Of a DNA stretch of 64,000 nucleotides, positions 15,408-26,409 are shown piece by piece. The stretch is from positions 1 through 64,000 of the forward strand of contig NZ_AYKT01000002.1 in the NCBI RefSeq assembly GCF_000496575.1. The letters are read 5' to 3'. A program made the translations under genes and the position numbers. A model generated the notes under the pieces. That model was given only the letters and a program-made list of their open reading frames with translations. It was not told the DNA's origin and did not search any database. Source of the DNA: Geobacillus thermodenitrificans subsp. thermodenitrificans DSM 465 (GTDB lineage Bacteria > Bacillota > Bacilli > Bacillales > Anoxybacillaceae). Positions within the stretch are counted from its first letter, which is position 1; every line of letters begins with the position of its first letter.

Positions 15408-16361
15408 TTATGGTTGTGACGCCTTTCTTTTCTCTAAAAACGCTTTGCCATAGCTGCCGTGGTCATGAAGTATGGCGTGTTCCACTTGAATGGTGGCGTG
15501 CTCGATGCCGTATTTTTCCTTCAGCATTTCATTCACCGCCAAAATGACACAAAGCGGCTGGATGTGCTCATTGACAAACACATGGGCCGACAGCGAATAA
15601 TGGTCGGTCGAGATGGCCCATAAATGCATGTCATGCACGTCTTCGACCCCTTCGATGTTCCGTATATCGGCGCGGATTTGTTCGAGGTCGAATTCATCCG
15701 GCACGGCTTCCATCAGAATGAGATACGATTCGCGCATAATTTTCGCCCCGCCGGTGAAAATGATGGCGGCGATCACGAGACTGATGATCGGGTCGAAAAT
15801 CGTCCAACCGGTGAAATAAATGAGCAGCGCTGAGATGATGACGCCGATGGAGCTGATTAAGTCGCCGATAAAGTGCCAAAGGGCGCTTTGGACGTTTAAA
15901 TTATCTTCTTCTTTTGTGCTCCGGCTTAAGACGATGGTCAACGTTAAGTTGACGATAAGACCGATCGCGGCAATGCCGAGCATGAGGCGAAACTGGATCG
16001 GTTCTGGATGAAGAAACCGCTCAATGCCTTCCCATAAAATCCACACCGCAATGACTGCCAACGTCAATCCATTTAAAAACGATGCAATGATTTCAAACCG
16101 CAAAAACCCGAACGTAAAGCGGCGGTTTGGCGGGCGTGTCGCCATGTAAAGGGCGACCATGCTCAGGCCGAGCGCTAAGACATCGGAAGCCATATGGGCC
16201 GAATCGGACAACAAAGCGAGCGAGTTCGAGAGCACCCCACCGATGATTTCAACAACCGTGAAAAAGACGGTGAGCACGAGTGTAATCCAAAGCGCCTTTT
16301 TCGACTGGGTTTGTGTTTTCACGTGTGGAAGATGATGAAAATCGTATGCTCCAGGAGACAT
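15408..16361 (-). CDS. czcD: Cation diffusion facilitator, CzcD-type zinc exporter
   Basis: A 317-residue CDF transporter with six membrane spans, followed by a cytoplasmic domain of about 90 residues. The metal site motifs are SLALLSDSAHMASDV in span 2 (H-x3-D) and LWHFIGDLISSIG in span 5 (H-x3-D). The C-terminal domain contains VEDVHDMHLWAI. The family exchanges Zn2+ (and Cd2+ or Co2+) for protons or potassium at the plasma membrane. The C terminus has histidines (HATIQVEHAILHDHGS) for metal binding. AGAGGTG precedes the ATG. The gene stands alone. Confidence 0.9.
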   Translation of the reverse strand: MSPGAYDFHHLPHVKTQTQSKKALWITLVLTVFFTVVEIIGGVLSNSLALLSDSAHMASDVLALGLSMVALYMATRPPNRRFTFGFLRFEIIASFLNGLTLAVIAVWILWEGIERFLHPEPIQFRLMLGIAAIGLIVNLTLTIVLSRSTKEEDNLNVQSALWHFIGDLISSIGVIISALLIYFTGWTIFDPIISLVIAAIIFTGGAKIMRESYLILMEAVPDEFDLEQIRADIRNIEGVEDVHDMHLWAISTDHYSLSAHVFVNEHIQPLCVILAVNEMLKEKYGIEHATIQVEHAILHDHGSYGKAFLEKRKASQP

Positions 16362-16378
16362 AATACACCTCTTTTTTA

Positions 16379-16430
16379 TAATAATTATTAATTTATATCT
16401 ATTATAATATAAAAAGTGCTAGGTGTGCAA
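16379..16430 (-). promoter_or_regulatory. Promoter and palindrome upstream of czcD
   Basis: On the minus strand TTGCAC (16425-16430), an 18-base spacer and TATAAT (16401-16406) form a promoter. Between it and the gene lies a perfect 12-bp palindrome TAATAATTATTA (16379-16390), a plausible operator for a metal-responsive repressor such as a CzrA/ArsR-type protein. The repressor is not in this window. Confidence 0.55.
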
Positions 16431-16571
16431 AAAAATTATCGACAAATCCCACAATTTTTGATGGATTTTGTCAAAAAATATAGATAATTTTTTCGAGGAA
16501 TGCAGCGGTGAAGTGGCGAATAAGGAATAATGTGTGGCCATCATCTTGCTTTGGAAAGGATGCGATACGGT

Positions 16572-18530
16572 TTGATTGCGGCGAATCCGACGGATTTGGA
16601 AGTGTATTTGTTTCATGAAGGCAGCTTGTATAAAAGTTACGAGCTGTTTGGCGCCCATGTGATTAATGAGGGCGGGAAGGTCGGCACCCGTTTTTGTGTT
16701 TGGGCGCCGCACGCGCGCGAGGTGCGTCTTGTCGGCAGTTTCAACGATTGGGACGGGACGGATTTTCGCCTTGAGAAAGTGAATGATGAAGGGGTATGGA
16801 CGATTGTTGTCGCCGAAAACTTGGAAGGGCATTTATATAAGTATGAGATTGTTACGCCGGACGGACAGGTGCTGTTCAAAGCCGACCCGTACGCTTTTTA
16901 CTCCGAATTGCGTCCTCATACCGCCTCGATTGTCTACGATCTGAAAGGATACCAGTGGAACGATCAATCTTGGAAGCGGAAGAAGCGACGAAAACGGATT
17001 TATGATCAGCCCATGGTGATTTATGAACTCCATTTCGGTTCGTGGAAGAAAAAAGATGGGCGTTTTTATACGTACCGTGAGATGGCCGATGAACTGATCC
17101 CGTATGTGCTCGATCATGGGTTTACGCACATTGAGCTGCTTCCTCTTGTCGAGCATCCGCTCGACCGCTCGTGGGGCTATCAAGGAACAGGGTATTATGC
17201 GGTAACGAGTCGCTATGGTACGCCACACGACTTCATGTACTTCGTCGACCGTTGCCATCAGGCGGGAATCGGGGTCATTATGGACTGGGTGCCGGGGCAT
17301 TTTTGCAAGGACGCCCATGGGTTATATATGTTTGATGGCGCCCCGACGTATGAATACGCGAATGAAAAAGACCGAGAAAATTACGTTTGGGGGACGGCCA
17401 ATTTTGATTTAGGCAAGCCGGAAGTGCGCAGTTTTCTCATCTCGAACGCATTGTTTTGGCTCGAGTATTACCATATCGACGGGTTCCGGGTCGATGCGGT
17501 TGCCAATATGCTTTATTGGCCGAACAATGACAGGCTGTACGAGAACCCGTATGCGGTCGAGTTTTTGCGCAAGTTAAACGAAGCGGTGTTTGCCTATGAT
17601 CCGAATGTGCTGATGATTGCGGAAGATTCGACTGACTGGCCGAAGGTGACCGCGCCGACGTATGAAGGCGGACTCGGCTTTAATTATAAATGGAACATGG
17701 GCTGGATGAACGACATGCTGAAGTACATGGAAACACCGCCGTATGAGCGGAGGCATGTGCATAACCAAGTAACGTTCTCCCTCCTTTATGCGTATTCGGA
17801 AAATTTCATTTTGCCGTTTTCCCACGATGAAGTCGTGCATGGCAAAAAATCGCTGCTCAATAAAATGCCAGGGTCGTATGAAGAGAAGTTCACCCAGCTG
17901 CGCCTCTTGTACGGCTACATGATGGCTCATCCGGGGAAAAAGCTGTTGTTTATGGGCAATGAATTTGCTCAGTTTGATGAATGGAAGTTTGAGGATGAAC
18001 TCGATTGGGTGCTGTTTGATTTTGAGCTGCACCGGAAGATGAACGATTACATGAAAGAGTTAATCGCCTGCTATAAACGGTATAAGCCGTTTTACGAATT
18101 GGATCATGACCCGCAAGGATTTGAATGGATTGACGTTCACAACGCTGAACAAAGCATTTTCTCATTCATCCGCCGCGGGAAAAAAGAAGATGATGTGCTT
18201 GTTATTGTTTGCAATTTCACAAATCAGGCGTATGACGACTACAAAGTTGGAGTGCCGTTGCTCGTACCGTATCGGGAAGTGCTGAATAGCGATGCGGTCA
18301 CGTTTGGTGGATCGGGGCATGTCAATGGGAAACGGCTTTCCGCCTTCAATGAGCCGTTTCATGGTAAACCATACCACGTGCGCATGACGATTCCGCCATT
18401 TGGCATTTCCATTTTACGGCCAGTGCAAAAACGAGGGGAGAGAAAGCGAAATGAAAAAGAAATGCATCGCCATGTTATTGGCCGGCGGGCAAGGAAGTCG
18501 GCTTCGCTCGCTGACGACAAACATCGCTAA
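16572..18530 (+). CDS. glgB: 1,4-alpha-glucan branching enzyme
   Basis: A 652-residue GH13 enzyme that makes alpha-1,6 branches in glycogen. The N-terminal CBM48-like domain (about residues 15-110, [19 protein letters not shown]) precedes the catalytic barrel. Catalytic residues are Asp308 ([11 protein letters not shown]), Glu351 (LMIAEDST) and Asp419 ([10 protein letters not shown]). I chose the TTG beginning the sequence [14 protein letters not shown], with GGAAAGGA upstream; an ATG four codons earlier overlaps that site. It is the first gene of glgBCDAP. Its end overlaps glgC by 80 bases, so the last roughly 30 residues share DNA with another frame. Confidence 0.93.
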   Translation: MIAANPTDLEVYLFHEGSLYKSYELFGAHVINEGGKVGTRFCVWAPHAREVRLVGSFNDWDGTDFRLEKVNDEGVWTIVVAENLEGHLYKYEIVTPDGQVLFKADPYAFYSELRPHTASIVYDLKGYQWNDQSWKRKKRRKRIYDQPMVIYELHFGSWKKKDGRFYTYREMADELIPYVLDHGFTHIELLPLVEHPLDRSWGYQGTGYYAVTSRYGTPHDFMYFVDRCHQAGIGVIMDWVPGHFCKDAHGLYMFDGAPTYEYANEKDRENYVWGTANFDLGKPEVRSFLISNALFWLEYYHIDGFRVDAVANMLYWPNNDRLYENPYAVEFLRKLNEAVFAYDPNVLMIAEDSTDWPKVTAPTYEGGLGFNYKWNMGWMNDMLKYMETPPYERRHVHNQVTFSLLYAYSENFILPFSHDEVVHGKKSLLNKMPGSYEEKFTQLRLLYGYMMAHPGKKLLFMGNEFAQFDEWKFEDELDWVLFDFELHRKMNDYMKELIACYKRYKPFYELDHDPQGFEWIDVHNAEQSIFSFIRRGKKEDDVLVIVCNFTNQAYDDYKVGVPLLVPYREVLNSDAVTFGGSGHVNGKRLSAFNEPFHGKPYHVRMTIPPFGISILRPVQKRGERKRNEKEMHRHVIGRRARKSASLADDKHR

Positions 18531-19614
18531 ACCGGCCGTGCCATTCGGCGGGAAGTACCGGATCATTGATTTTACATTAAGCAATTGCACGAATTCCGGC
18601 ATTGATACGGTCGGAGTGCTGACTCAATATCAGCCACTCCTCCTTCACTCGTACATCGGCATTGGAAGCGCGTGGGATTTGGACCGGCGAAATGGTGGTG
18701 TCACCGTTCTTCCGCCGTATTCCGTCTCTTCCGGTGTGAAATGGTATGAAGGCACCGCAAACGCGGTTTATCAAAATATCAATTACATCGAACAATATAA
18801 TCCGGATTACGTGCTCGTATTGTCTGGCGACCATATTTACAAGATGGATTATCAGCACATGCTCGACTATCATATCGCCAAACAGGCGGATGTGACGATT
18901 TCGGTCATTGAGGTGCCATGGGAAGAAGCGAGCCGGTTTGGGATTATGAATACGAACGAAGAGATGGAAATTGTTGAGTTTGCCGAAAAACCGGCTGAAC
19001 CGAAAAGCAATTTGGCATCGATGGGCATTTATATTTTCAACTGGCCGCTGTTGAAGCAATATTTGCAAATCGACAACGTAAATCCGCATTCTTCACACGA
19101 TTTTGGCAAGGATGTCATCCCGATGTTGCTTCGGGAGAAAAAGCGGCTGTTTGCGTATCCGTTTGAAGGATACTGGAAAGATGTCGGTACGGTGAAAAGT
19201 TTATGGGAAGCGAACATGGACTTGCTTGATGAGAACAATGAGCTCGACTTGTTCGACCGTTCATGGCGCATTTATTCCGTCAATCCGAATCAGCCGCCGC
19301 AATATATTTCTCCGGAAGCGGAAGTGAGTGACTCACTCGTCAATGAAGGATGCGTCGTCGAAGGAACGGTGGAGCGTTCAGTACTGTTCCAAGGCGTTCG
19401 TATCGGTAAAGGGGCGGTCGTGAAAGAGTCGGTCATTATGCCCGGAGCGGCAGTCAGCGAAGGAGCGTATGTCGAACGGGCGATTGTTACTCCTGATTCG
19501 ATCATCCCGCCGCATTCGTCGGTTTGCCCGGAAGATGCTGACGATGTCGTGTTGGTGACCGCCGAATGGCTTAAGCAATCGAATGAGGAAACAGCTAGGA
19601 AGGATGAAGCATAA
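18451..19614 (+). CDS. glgC: Glucose-1-phosphate adenylyltransferase, catalytic subunit
   Basis: A 387-residue nucleotidyltransferase that makes ADP-glucose from ATP and glucose-1-phosphate, the committed step of glycogen synthesis. [30 protein letters not shown] carries the nucleotide loop (residues 8-17) and Lys near the substrate site; [11 protein letters not shown] holds the catalytic Asp, and [12 protein letters not shown] binds sugar phosphate. The C terminus is a left-handed beta-helix of hexapeptide repeats. The ATG follows GGGGAGAG and lies inside the end of glgB. It probably assembles with GlgD. Confidence 0.95.
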   Translation: MKKKCIAMLLAGGQGSRLRSLTTNIAKPAVPFGGKYRIIDFTLSNCTNSGIDTVGVLTQYQPLLLHSYIGIGSAWDLDRRNGGVTVLPPYSVSSGVKWYEGTANAVYQNINYIEQYNPDYVLVLSGDHIYKMDYQHMLDYHIAKQADVTISVIEVPWEEASRFGIMNTNEEMEIVEFAEKPAEPKSNLASMGIYIFNWPLLKQYLQIDNVNPHSSHDFGKDVIPMLLREKKRLFAYPFEGYWKDVGTVKSLWEANMDLLDENNELDLFDRSWRIYSVNPNQPPQYISPEAEVSDSLVNEGCVVEGTVERSVLFQGVRIGKGAVVKESVIMPGAAVSEGAYVERAIVTPDSIIPPHSSVCPEDADDVVLVTAEWLKQSNEETARKDEA

Positions 19615-20645
19615 TGAACAACAAGATGTTAGGCGTCATTGACGCGACAACGTATATTGAGGCGTTGGAGCCGCTCATCGAGCAGCGTTCGATCGCCGCA
19701 GTACCATTTGCCGGGCGGTACCGGCTCATTGACTTCGTGCTCTCAAGCATGGTCAATTCCGGCATTGAAAGTGTCGCTATTTTTCCGAAATATCAGTATC
19801 GCTCTCTCATGGACCATTTAGGGTCAGGGAAGAACTGGGATTTAAACCGAAAACGGGACGGGCTGTTTTTCTTCCCGTCGCCGGATTTGCTGTTTTCTGG
19901 CGAGCGCCGGGTCGGAGCGTTTGCTCATTTTGAGCAGCATATTGACTATTTTTTGCGGAGCCGGCAAAAATATGCGGTCATTGCGAACGGCTATACGGTA
20001 TGTAACATCGATTTTGACGCCGTCTTGAAGCGTCATATCGAAAATGGCTGCGATGTGACCGAAATCCGCCATCGAGGTCGGTCGCTGGAAATGTATTTGC
20101 TTGAAACGTCGCTGTTGCTTGACTTAATCGCCGACTACAAAAACCACGGTTACTATAGCATTGTCGATGTCATCCGCGATTACCATCGTTCGTTGTCGAT
20201 TTGCGAGTATGAATATAGCGGGTATGCGGCGGTCATTGACTCGGTGGAACAGTATTTTCGCTCAAGCATGGAGCTGCTCGACCGAGACGTCTGGGAACAA
20301 CTCTTTCTCCCGTCGCATCCGATTTATACGAAAGTCAAGGACGAGCCGCCGACGAAATATGGACGGGAGGGGAACGTGAAGCGTTCGATGATCGCCAACG
20401 GCTGCGTCATTGAGGGAACGGTGGAGAACAGCGTCTTGTTCCGCTCCGTCAAAATTGGCAAGGGAGCGGTTGTGCGCAATAGCATTATTATGCAAAAATG
20501 CCAAATCGGTGACGGTTGTGTCCTTGATGGCGTCATTATTGATAAAGATGCCAAGGTTGAACCAGGTGTCGTCCTCAAAGGAACGAAAGAACAACCGTTT
20601 ATCGTCCGCAAAGGAACGGTGCAAGGGGAGGTTATCAGCCGATGA
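19614..20645 (+). CDS. glgD: GlgD, non-catalytic ADP-glucose pyrophosphorylase homologue
   Basis: A 343-residue GlgC-like protein. It keeps the overall fold ([20 protein letters not shown] and C-terminal hexapeptide repeats) but lacks the G-G-x-G-x-R-L nucleotide loop: the N terminus reads [20 protein letters not shown]. In Geobacillus and other Firmicutes, GlgD partners GlgC and modulates its activity while being inactive alone. Its ATG overlaps the glgC stop by one base (TAATG), which suggests coupled translation and matched subunit supply. Confidence 0.92.
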   Translation: MNNKMLGVIDATTYIEALEPLIEQRSIAAVPFAGRYRLIDFVLSSMVNSGIESVAIFPKYQYRSLMDHLGSGKNWDLNRKRDGLFFFPSPDLLFSGERRVGAFAHFEQHIDYFLRSRQKYAVIANGYTVCNIDFDAVLKRHIENGCDVTEIRHRGRSLEMYLLETSLLLDLIADYKNHGYYSIVDVIRDYHRSLSICEYEYSGYAAVIDSVEQYFRSSMELLDRDVWEQLFLPSHPIYTKVKDEPPTKYGREGNVKRSMIANGCVIEGTVENSVLFRSVKIGKGAVVRNSIIMQKCQIGDGCVLDGVIIDKDAKVEPGVVLKGTKEQPFIVRKGTVQGEVISR

Positions 20646-22099
20646 AGGTCCTATTTGCCGTTTCCGAATGTGCACCGTTTGCCAAATCAGGGGGATTGGC
20701 TGACGTCGCCGGCGCACTGCCGAAAGAGCTGCGCCGGCTCGGCATTGATGCCCGCGTGATGTTGCCGAAATATGAAACGATCGCCCCTGAATGGAAAAAG
20801 AAAATGAAAAAAGTCGCCGAGCTCATCGTGCCGGTTGGGTGGCGGCGCCAATATTGCGGCGTGGAGGAGCTTCGGCATGACGGAGTCATCTATTACTTTA
20901 TCGACAACGAATATTATTTTAAGCGGCCGCAGCTGTACGGCCATTATGATGATGGCGAGCGGTTCGCCTATTTTTGTCGGGCGGTGCTCGAAGTGTTGCC
21001 GGAAATTCAGTTCCAGCCCGATGTAATTCACTGCCATGACTGGCATACAGGCATGGTGCCGTTTTTGCTTCGGGAACAATACCGGCATGAGCTGTTTTAT
21101 GTCGACATGCGCACCGTCTTTACGATTCATAACTTGCAGTTTCAAGGGCTGTTTCCGCGCGGCATTTTAGAAGACTTATTGAATTTGGATGGTCGCTATT
21201 TCACTGTGGATCATCTTGAGTTTTATGGCTGCGTCAGCTTTATGAAAGGGGCGCTCGTTGCTTCCGATTTGATTACAACAGTGAGCCCGACGTATAAAGA
21301 GGAGATTCAAACCGCCTATTACGGCGAGCGGTTAGACGGTTTGCTGCGGGCGCGGCGGGATGATCTGCTCGGCATTTTAAACGGCATTGACGATGAGTTT
21401 TACAATCCAGAAGCGGATCCGTTTTTGACGGCGACGTATAGCGTACATACGCGGGAAAGAAAACAACTCAACAAGCGTGCCTTGCAGCGGCAGTTCGGCT
21501 TGCCGGAGCGGGACGATGTACCGCTTATCGCGATGGTCACGAGAATGACGGCGCAAAAAGGGCTTGATTTAGTAACATGCGTCTTTCATGAGATGATGAG
21601 TGAAGATATGCAGCTTGTCGTACTCGGCACGGGCGACTGGCGGTTTGAACAATTTTTCTCGCAAATGGCTGCGGCGTATCCGGGCAAAGTCGGCGTGTAC
21701 ATCGGCTTCCATGAACCGCTCGCCCACCAAATTTACGCCGGTGCCGATTTGTTTTTAATGCCGTCGTTATTTGAACCGTGCGGGCTGAGCCAAATGATCG
21801 CGCTCCGGTATGGAACGATCCCGATCGTCCGGGAAACTGGGGGATTAAACGATACGGTGCAATCATACAATGAGATAACAAAAGAAGGAAATGGGTTCAG
21901 CTTTACCAATTTTAACGCTCATGACATGCTGTATACGATCCGCCGGGCGCTGTCATTTTACCGCCAACCATCCGTTTGGGAGCAGTTGACGGAACGGGCG
22001 ATGCGCGGTGATTACAGTTGGCGTCGGTCGGCAAACCAATATAAACAAGCCTATGAACAGCTGATCAAAAAGGAGGAGCACACGCTTGTTCACGGATAA
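20642..22099 (+). CDS. glgA: Glycogen synthase (ADP-glucose)
   Basis: A 485-residue GT5 glycosyltransferase that extends alpha-1,4 chains from ADP-glucose. The N-terminal KSGGLADV loop (about residues 15-22) binds ADP-glucose and the glucan; [14 protein letters not shown] and the C-terminal E-x7-E region around [28 protein letters not shown] are typical. Length is normal for bacterial GlgA. Its ATG overlaps the glgD stop as ATGA. It works with GlgB, GlgC and GlgD upstream and GlgP downstream in one transcript. Confidence 0.96.
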   Translation: MKVLFAVSECAPFAKSGGLADVAGALPKELRRLGIDARVMLPKYETIAPEWKKKMKKVAELIVPVGWRRQYCGVEELRHDGVIYYFIDNEYYFKRPQLYGHYDDGERFAYFCRAVLEVLPEIQFQPDVIHCHDWHTGMVPFLLREQYRHELFYVDMRTVFTIHNLQFQGLFPRGILEDLLNLDGRYFTVDHLEFYGCVSFMKGALVASDLITTVSPTYKEEIQTAYYGERLDGLLRARRDDLLGILNGIDDEFYNPEADPFLTATYSVHTRERKQLNKRALQRQFGLPERDDVPLIAMVTRMTAQKGLDLVTCVFHEMMSEDMQLVVLGTGDWRFEQFFSQMAAAYPGKVGVYIGFHEPLAHQIYAGADLFLMPSLFEPCGLSQMIALRYGTIPIVRETGGLNDTVQSYNEITKEGNGFSFTNFNAHDMLYTIRRALSFYRQPSVWEQLTERAMRGDYSWRRSANQYKQAYEQLIKKEEHTLVHG

Positions 22100-24485
22100 A
22101 GAAACGTTTAAACAGGCGTTTTTGATACGGCTTGAAACGTTGTGCGGCAAACAGTTCGAGGAGTCGACGACGCGCGACCATTATTATGTGCTTGGTCATA
22201 TGGTACGTGAACATATTAGCCGCCATTGGATCGCCACGAATGAGCGCAATCGGGCGCAAAAGCGGAAGCAAGTGTATTATTTGTCGATCGAGTTTTTATT
22301 GGGCCGGTTGCTCGGCAGCAACTTATTAAACCTTGGTGTCCGTCAGGTCGTTGAAGAGGGGCTTCGCGATCTCGGCATTCGTCTTGAAGATGTCGAGGAG
22401 AGCGAGGCGGATGCCGGGCTTGGCAACGGCGGACTCGGGCGGCTCGCCGCCTGTTTTCTCGATTCGCTGGCGACGTTGAATTTGCCGGGCCATGGCCATG
22501 GCATCCGCTATAAACACGGGCTGTTTGACCAAAAGATCGTCGATGGCTATCAAGTCGAGCTGCCTGAGCAATGGCTGCGCCACGGAAACGTTTGGGAAAT
22601 ACGAAAAGAGGAGCTGGCTGTCGAGGTCAATTTTTGGGGGAAGGTTGAGGTGTCCGAACAAAACGGGTGCCTCGTCTTCCGCCATATCGACAGCGAAAAA
22701 GTGATGGCGGTGCCATACGACATGCCCGTGATCGGCTACGGGACGAACACGGTCAATACGCTGCGGCTTTGGAACGCGGAGCCGGCGAAAACGTTCCCGC
22801 TTCATAAGGATGTCATGCAATACAAGCGGGAGACAGAAGCCATTTCCGAATTTTTATACCCGGATGATGCGCATGACGAAGGGAAAATTTTGCGCTTGAA
22901 GCAGCAATATTTTCTCGTGGCCGCCAGCCTTGGCAGCATCGTGCGCGCCCATCGCCTTCAGCACGGGAACCTACACCAGCTTCATGAATATGTCGCCATT
23001 CATGTAAACGACACTCATCCGGTGTTGGCGATTCCGGAACTAATGCGCATTTTGCTCGATGAGGAAGGCATGAGTTGGGAAGAAGCGTGGCACATTACGA
23101 CCCATACGATCGCTTACACAAACCATACGACGTTATCCGAAGCGCTTGAGAAATGGCCGATTCATTTATTTCAGCCGCTCTTGCCGCGCATTTATATGAT
23201 CGTCGAGGAAATTAACGAACGATTTTGCCGTGAGCTATGGGAACGCTACCCCGGCGATTGGGGGCGGATTGAACAAATGGCTATTATCGCCCATGGCGTG
23301 GTGAAAATGGCGCATTTGGCCATCGCCGGCAGCCATAGCGTCAACGGAGTGGCGAAGCTGCATACAGAAATTTTGAAACAGCGGGAAATGCGCTTGTTTT
23401 ACGAATGGGCGCCGCACAAGTTTAACAATAAAACGAACGGGGTGACGCATCGACGTTGGCTGTTAAAAGCGAACCCCGAGCTGTCGGCGTTGATTACCGA
23501 CACGATCGGTTCGCGCTGGATTCACGAGCCGGAAACACTGATCGAGCTGAAACCGCATGCCTCCGATCCGGCGTTCCAGCAGGCGCTTTCGGCCGTTAAG
23601 CAGCAGCGCAAAGGCAAGCTCGCTGCCCGCATTTATGAAAAGACCGGGATCCGTGTTGATGAGTCGTCCATCTTTGATGTGCAAGTGAAGCGGCTGCACG
23701 CCTACAAACGACAGCTGTTGAATGTACTGCACATTATGTATCTATACAATCGTCTAAAAGAAGACCCGCACTTCTCGATTTACCCACGCACGTTCATCTT
23801 CGGAGCGAAAGCGTCGCCTGGCTACTATTACGCCAAGCGAATCATTAAGCTGATTCATTCGGTTGCCGATAAGGTGAACAATGACAAACAGACGAACGAG
23901 CAGCTCAAAGTCATCTTTTTAGAAAACTATCGCGTGTCGCTTGCGGAGGAAATTTTCCCGGCTGCTGATGTGAGCGAACAAATTTCAACCGCGAGCAAAG
24001 AGGCGTCCGGGACGGGCAACATGAAATTTATGATGAACGGGGCGCTCACGCTCGGCACGCTCGATGGAGCGAACGTCGAAATCGCCGAAGCGGTCGGAAA
24101 AGAAAATATGTTTTTGTTCGGGCTGACCGCCGAAGAAGTGCTGAACTACTACGAACACGGCGGTTACCGGGCGCATGAATATTACCACCACGACAAACGG
24201 ATTAAACAAGTGGTCGATCAACTTGTGAACGGCTTTTTCCCTGATGTTGCTGATTACTTTGAGCCGATTTACGACTCCTTGCTGACGCAAAACGACGAAT
24301 ATTTCGTTCTGCGCGACTTTGCCGCTTATACCGAAGCGCATGAGCGGGTGGAGGCCGCTTACCGCGACCCGGCACGCTGGTGGTATATGAGCGCGGTCAA
24401 CATCGCGCACTCCGGCTACTTTGCAAGCGACCGGACGATCGCCGAGTACGCCGTCGATATTTGGGGCATTTCACCATCGATGTGA
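22086..24485 (+). CDS. glgP: Glycogen phosphorylase
   Basis: A 799-residue GT35 phosphorylase that releases glucose-1-phosphate from glycogen using phosphate and pyridoxal phosphate. The PLP lysine is Lys647 in [20 protein letters not shown]. Conserved glucan-site blocks include [19 protein letters not shown] and [16 protein letters not shown]. The start is TTG, nine bases after AAGGAGG, and overlaps glgA by 14 bases. It closes the operon, which thus contains both synthesis and breakdown enzymes. A strong terminator follows about 95 bases later. Confidence 0.96.
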   Translation: MFTDKETFKQAFLIRLETLCGKQFEESTTRDHYYVLGHMVREHISRHWIATNERNRAQKRKQVYYLSIEFLLGRLLGSNLLNLGVRQVVEEGLRDLGIRLEDVEESEADAGLGNGGLGRLAACFLDSLATLNLPGHGHGIRYKHGLFDQKIVDGYQVELPEQWLRHGNVWEIRKEELAVEVNFWGKVEVSEQNGCLVFRHIDSEKVMAVPYDMPVIGYGTNTVNTLRLWNAEPAKTFPLHKDVMQYKRETEAISEFLYPDDAHDEGKILRLKQQYFLVAASLGSIVRAHRLQHGNLHQLHEYVAIHVNDTHPVLAIPELMRILLDEEGMSWEEAWHITTHTIAYTNHTTLSEALEKWPIHLFQPLLPRIYMIVEEINERFCRELWERYPGDWGRIEQMAIIAHGVVKMAHLAIAGSHSVNGVAKLHTEILKQREMRLFYEWAPHKFNNKTNGVTHRRWLLKANPELSALITDTIGSRWIHEPETLIELKPHASDPAFQQALSAVKQQRKGKLAARIYEKTGIRVDESSIFDVQVKRLHAYKRQLLNVLHIMYLYNRLKEDPHFSIYPRTFIFGAKASPGYYYAKRIIKLIHSVADKVNNDKQTNEQLKVIFLENYRVSLAEEIFPAADVSEQISTASKEASGTGNMKFMMNGALTLGTLDGANVEIAEAVGKENMFLFGLTAEEVLNYYEHGGYRAHEYYHHDKRIKQVVDQLVNGFFPDVADYFEPIYDSLLTQNDEYFVLRDFAAYTEAHERVEAAYRDPARWWYMSAVNIAHSGYFASDRTIAEYAVDIWGISPSM

Positions 24486-24578
24486 GGCAAAAGCAAAATC
24501 AAGGGCGGTTGCGCACCAGCCAAGAGGTTTGGTGAATCACGGTTGCTGACCTTGATTGGGCGGCAACGGCATGAACAG

Positions 24579-24615
24579 AAAAGGGACGTTCTGAACCAAG
24601 CAGAACGTCCCTTTT
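24579..24615. terminator. Terminator shared by glgP and the AIM24-like gene
   Basis: A perfect 15-bp stem AAAAGGGACGTTCTG with CAGAACGTCCCTTTT around seven bases. T-rich ends on both strands suit bidirectional termination between convergent genes. Confidence 0.88.
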
Positions 24616-24619
24616 CGTG

Positions 24620-25414
24620 TTAGTCGTCTCCATCAAACCAATCGCCAATGCCGCCTAAGATGCTGCCTTCGCCGACCGACCGCCCACCCGAGCTGGGAGC
24701 GGCGGCGATCACACGGTCAGCGAGCCGGCTGAATGGGAGCGATTGCACCCAGACGACTCCCGGTCCGGTCAATGTCGCAAAAAACAGTCCTTCGCCACCA
24801 AAAAAGGCCGTCTTAATGTTGCCGACATATTCAATGTCGTAATTGACTTCCTTTGTCATAGCGACAAGGCAGCCGGTATCGATGCGCAGCTTTTCTCCCG
24901 GTTGCAGCTCGCGGCGGTGAATCATTCCGCCGGCGTGCAAAAAGGCGAGACCGTCTCCTTCCAGCTTTTGCATAATGAATCCTTCACCGCCGAAAAAGCC
25001 GGTGCCGAGCTTGCGCTGAAATTCAATGCCAACAGAGACGCCTTTGGCCGCGCATAAAAATGAGTCTTTTTGACAGATCAGCTTCCCACCGAGTTCCTGC
25101 AAGTTGACCGGGATGATTTTTCCTGGATACGGAGCGGCGAAGGCGACGCGGCGCTTGCCGGTTCCTTGATTGGTGAACACCGTCATAAACAAACTTTCCC
25201 CGGTGAGCAGCCGTTTGCCGGCGCCAACGAGGCGACCGAGCAGCCCTTTTCCGCTCGAGGAACCGTCGCCGAATACCGTTTCCATGACGATGCCGTCCTC
25301 CATCATCATCATGCCGCCCGCTTCCGCAATGACGCTTTCGCGCGGGTCAAGCTCGATTTCGACAAACTGCATGTCATCGCCGTACAACTGGTAATCAATT
25401 TCGTGTGCGTTCAT
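24620..25414 (-). CDS. AIM24/TIGR00266 family protein
   Basis: A 264-residue, glycine-rich, beta-rich protein of the AIM24 (DUF124) family. Typical repeats are seen: [46 protein letters not shown] and [17 protein letters not shown]. It lacks a signal peptide. The family forms a beta-helix-like fold; its bacterial role is unclear. The second of two adjacent ATG codons is preferred, five bases from GGAGGAG. The C terminus is a [15 protein letters not shown] tail, acidic and probably flexible. Confidence 0.82.
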   Translation of the reverse strand: MNAHEIDYQLYGDDMQFVEIELDPRESVIAEAGGMMMMEDGIVMETVFGDGSSSGKGLLGRLVGAGKRLLTGESLFMTVFTNQGTGKRRVAFAAPYPGKIIPVNLQELGGKLICQKDSFLCAAKGVSVGIEFQRKLGTGFFGGEGFIMQKLEGDGLAFLHAGGMIHRRELQPGEKLRIDTGCLVAMTKEVNYDIEYVGNIKTAFFGGEGLFFATLTGPGVVWVQSLPFSRLADRVIAAAPSSGGRSVGEGSILGGIGDWFDGDD

Positions 25415-25481
25415 CATTTCTCCTCCATCATCTTCATCAACGTTCCATTATGTACTACGAAAAACACGCCTTTTCTGTTTC

Positions 25482-25512
25482 AAAAAAGACCATCACACGG
25501 ATGGTCTTTTTC
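25482..25512 (-). terminator. Terminator of yteA
   Basis: AAAAGACCAT pairs with ATGGTCTTTT across about seven bases, with T tracts on both ends. It lies just past the yteA stop and before the AIM24-like gene. Confidence 0.85.
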
Positions 25513-25559
25513 TTAGCATAGTGGCGTCCATCGTTCCGGCGGCCATCGCCCCTCTTCGT

Positions 25560-26324
25560 CTAGCGGCGATGCGTGTCTTTGGATGTATACGGGTCTTTTT
25601 CATAGGCCGGCAAATCGCCGATATTGGACATGATGCCTTCATCATCCAGTACGTTTTCGAGCCGTTCATGTTCTCGGGTCGGGTACACGTTAACGTTTCT
25701 CCCGTACAAATCGACAGCGGCGAAATTTTCCAAGTCTTCGACATAGCCGACGTTCTCTTCCGACTCGGCGTACACTTCGCTGTAATGATCGACGTTTTTG
25801 CCAAGGTCGGACGGGGTGTCGGACGTACCGTAACGGGCGAACTCCTGCCATGCGTCCTCAGCATCGTAAGCGACCGACTCATCGCGGTCATCAAAATCAA
25901 ATTTGCCAAACGGCGGCATAAGCACCCCTTCCTCGAGCGGCCGTTTTTGTGAGACGGTCTGGTCGGGGCTATGTTGCCGGCAATAAAGAGTTGTCGGCAG
26001 CGCCTCAAGCCGTTCGTACGGAATCGGCTGCCCGCAGACGCGGCACGTCCCGTATGTGCCGTCATCGATAGCCTCGAGTGCCTGTTCAATCTCACGAAGT
26101 TCGCGCTCAGTATGTTCGTCTAAAGCGAGGTCTTTTTCCCGTTCATACAGTTCGGTCGCCTCGTCAGCCGGATGATTGTCGTAGCTCGCCAGCTCGCCGA
26201 CGGCATCGTGGGCATGGCTGCGCACGATGCCGAAATGGTCGTTTTGCTTCAGCCGGTCTTCAATGTCCCGCTTCATCTCAAGCAGCGTTGAGCGGAAGGC
26301 GGCAAGTTGTTCGCTCGTCAACAT
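25560..26324 (-). CDS. yteA: YteA family protein with DksA/TraR-type zinc finger
   Basis: A 254-residue protein. Residues about 50-125 carry a DksA/TraR C4-type module: a coiled-coil part (DLALDEHTERELREIEQALEAI) then CRVCGQPIPYERLEALPTTLYCRQH with the cysteine pair and Cys-His end. Unlike short DksA proteins it has a long acidic C-terminal extension. The B. subtilis homologue YteA belongs to a sporulation-associated group, but function is unknown. GGAAGGGG precedes the chosen ATG; a TTG three codons earlier overlaps that site. Confidence 0.85.
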   Translation of the reverse strand: MLTSEQLAAFRSTLLEMKRDIEDRLKQNDHFGIVRSHAHDAVGELASYDNHPADEATELYEREKDLALDEHTERELREIEQALEAIDDGTYGTCRVCGQPIPYERLEALPTTLYCRQHSPDQTVSQKRPLEEGVLMPPFGKFDFDDRDESVAYDAEDAWQEFARYGTSDTPSDLGKNVDHYSEVYAESEENVGYVEDLENFAAVDLYGRNVNVYPTREHERLENVLDDEGIMSNIGDLPAYEKDPYTSKDTHRR

Positions 26325-26381
26325 CGGTTGCAACCCCTTCCTTCACAATAGCGTCTATATGGTGTAGTATGGGCGAAAATC

Positions 26382-26409
26382 AAAAAAAAACACGGTCATT
26401 CTGACCGTG
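26382..26409 (-). terminator. Terminator of menA
   Basis: CACGGTCA pairs with TGACCGTG across three bases, followed on the minus strand by a run of nine T. Very strong intrinsic terminator. Confidence 0.92.
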
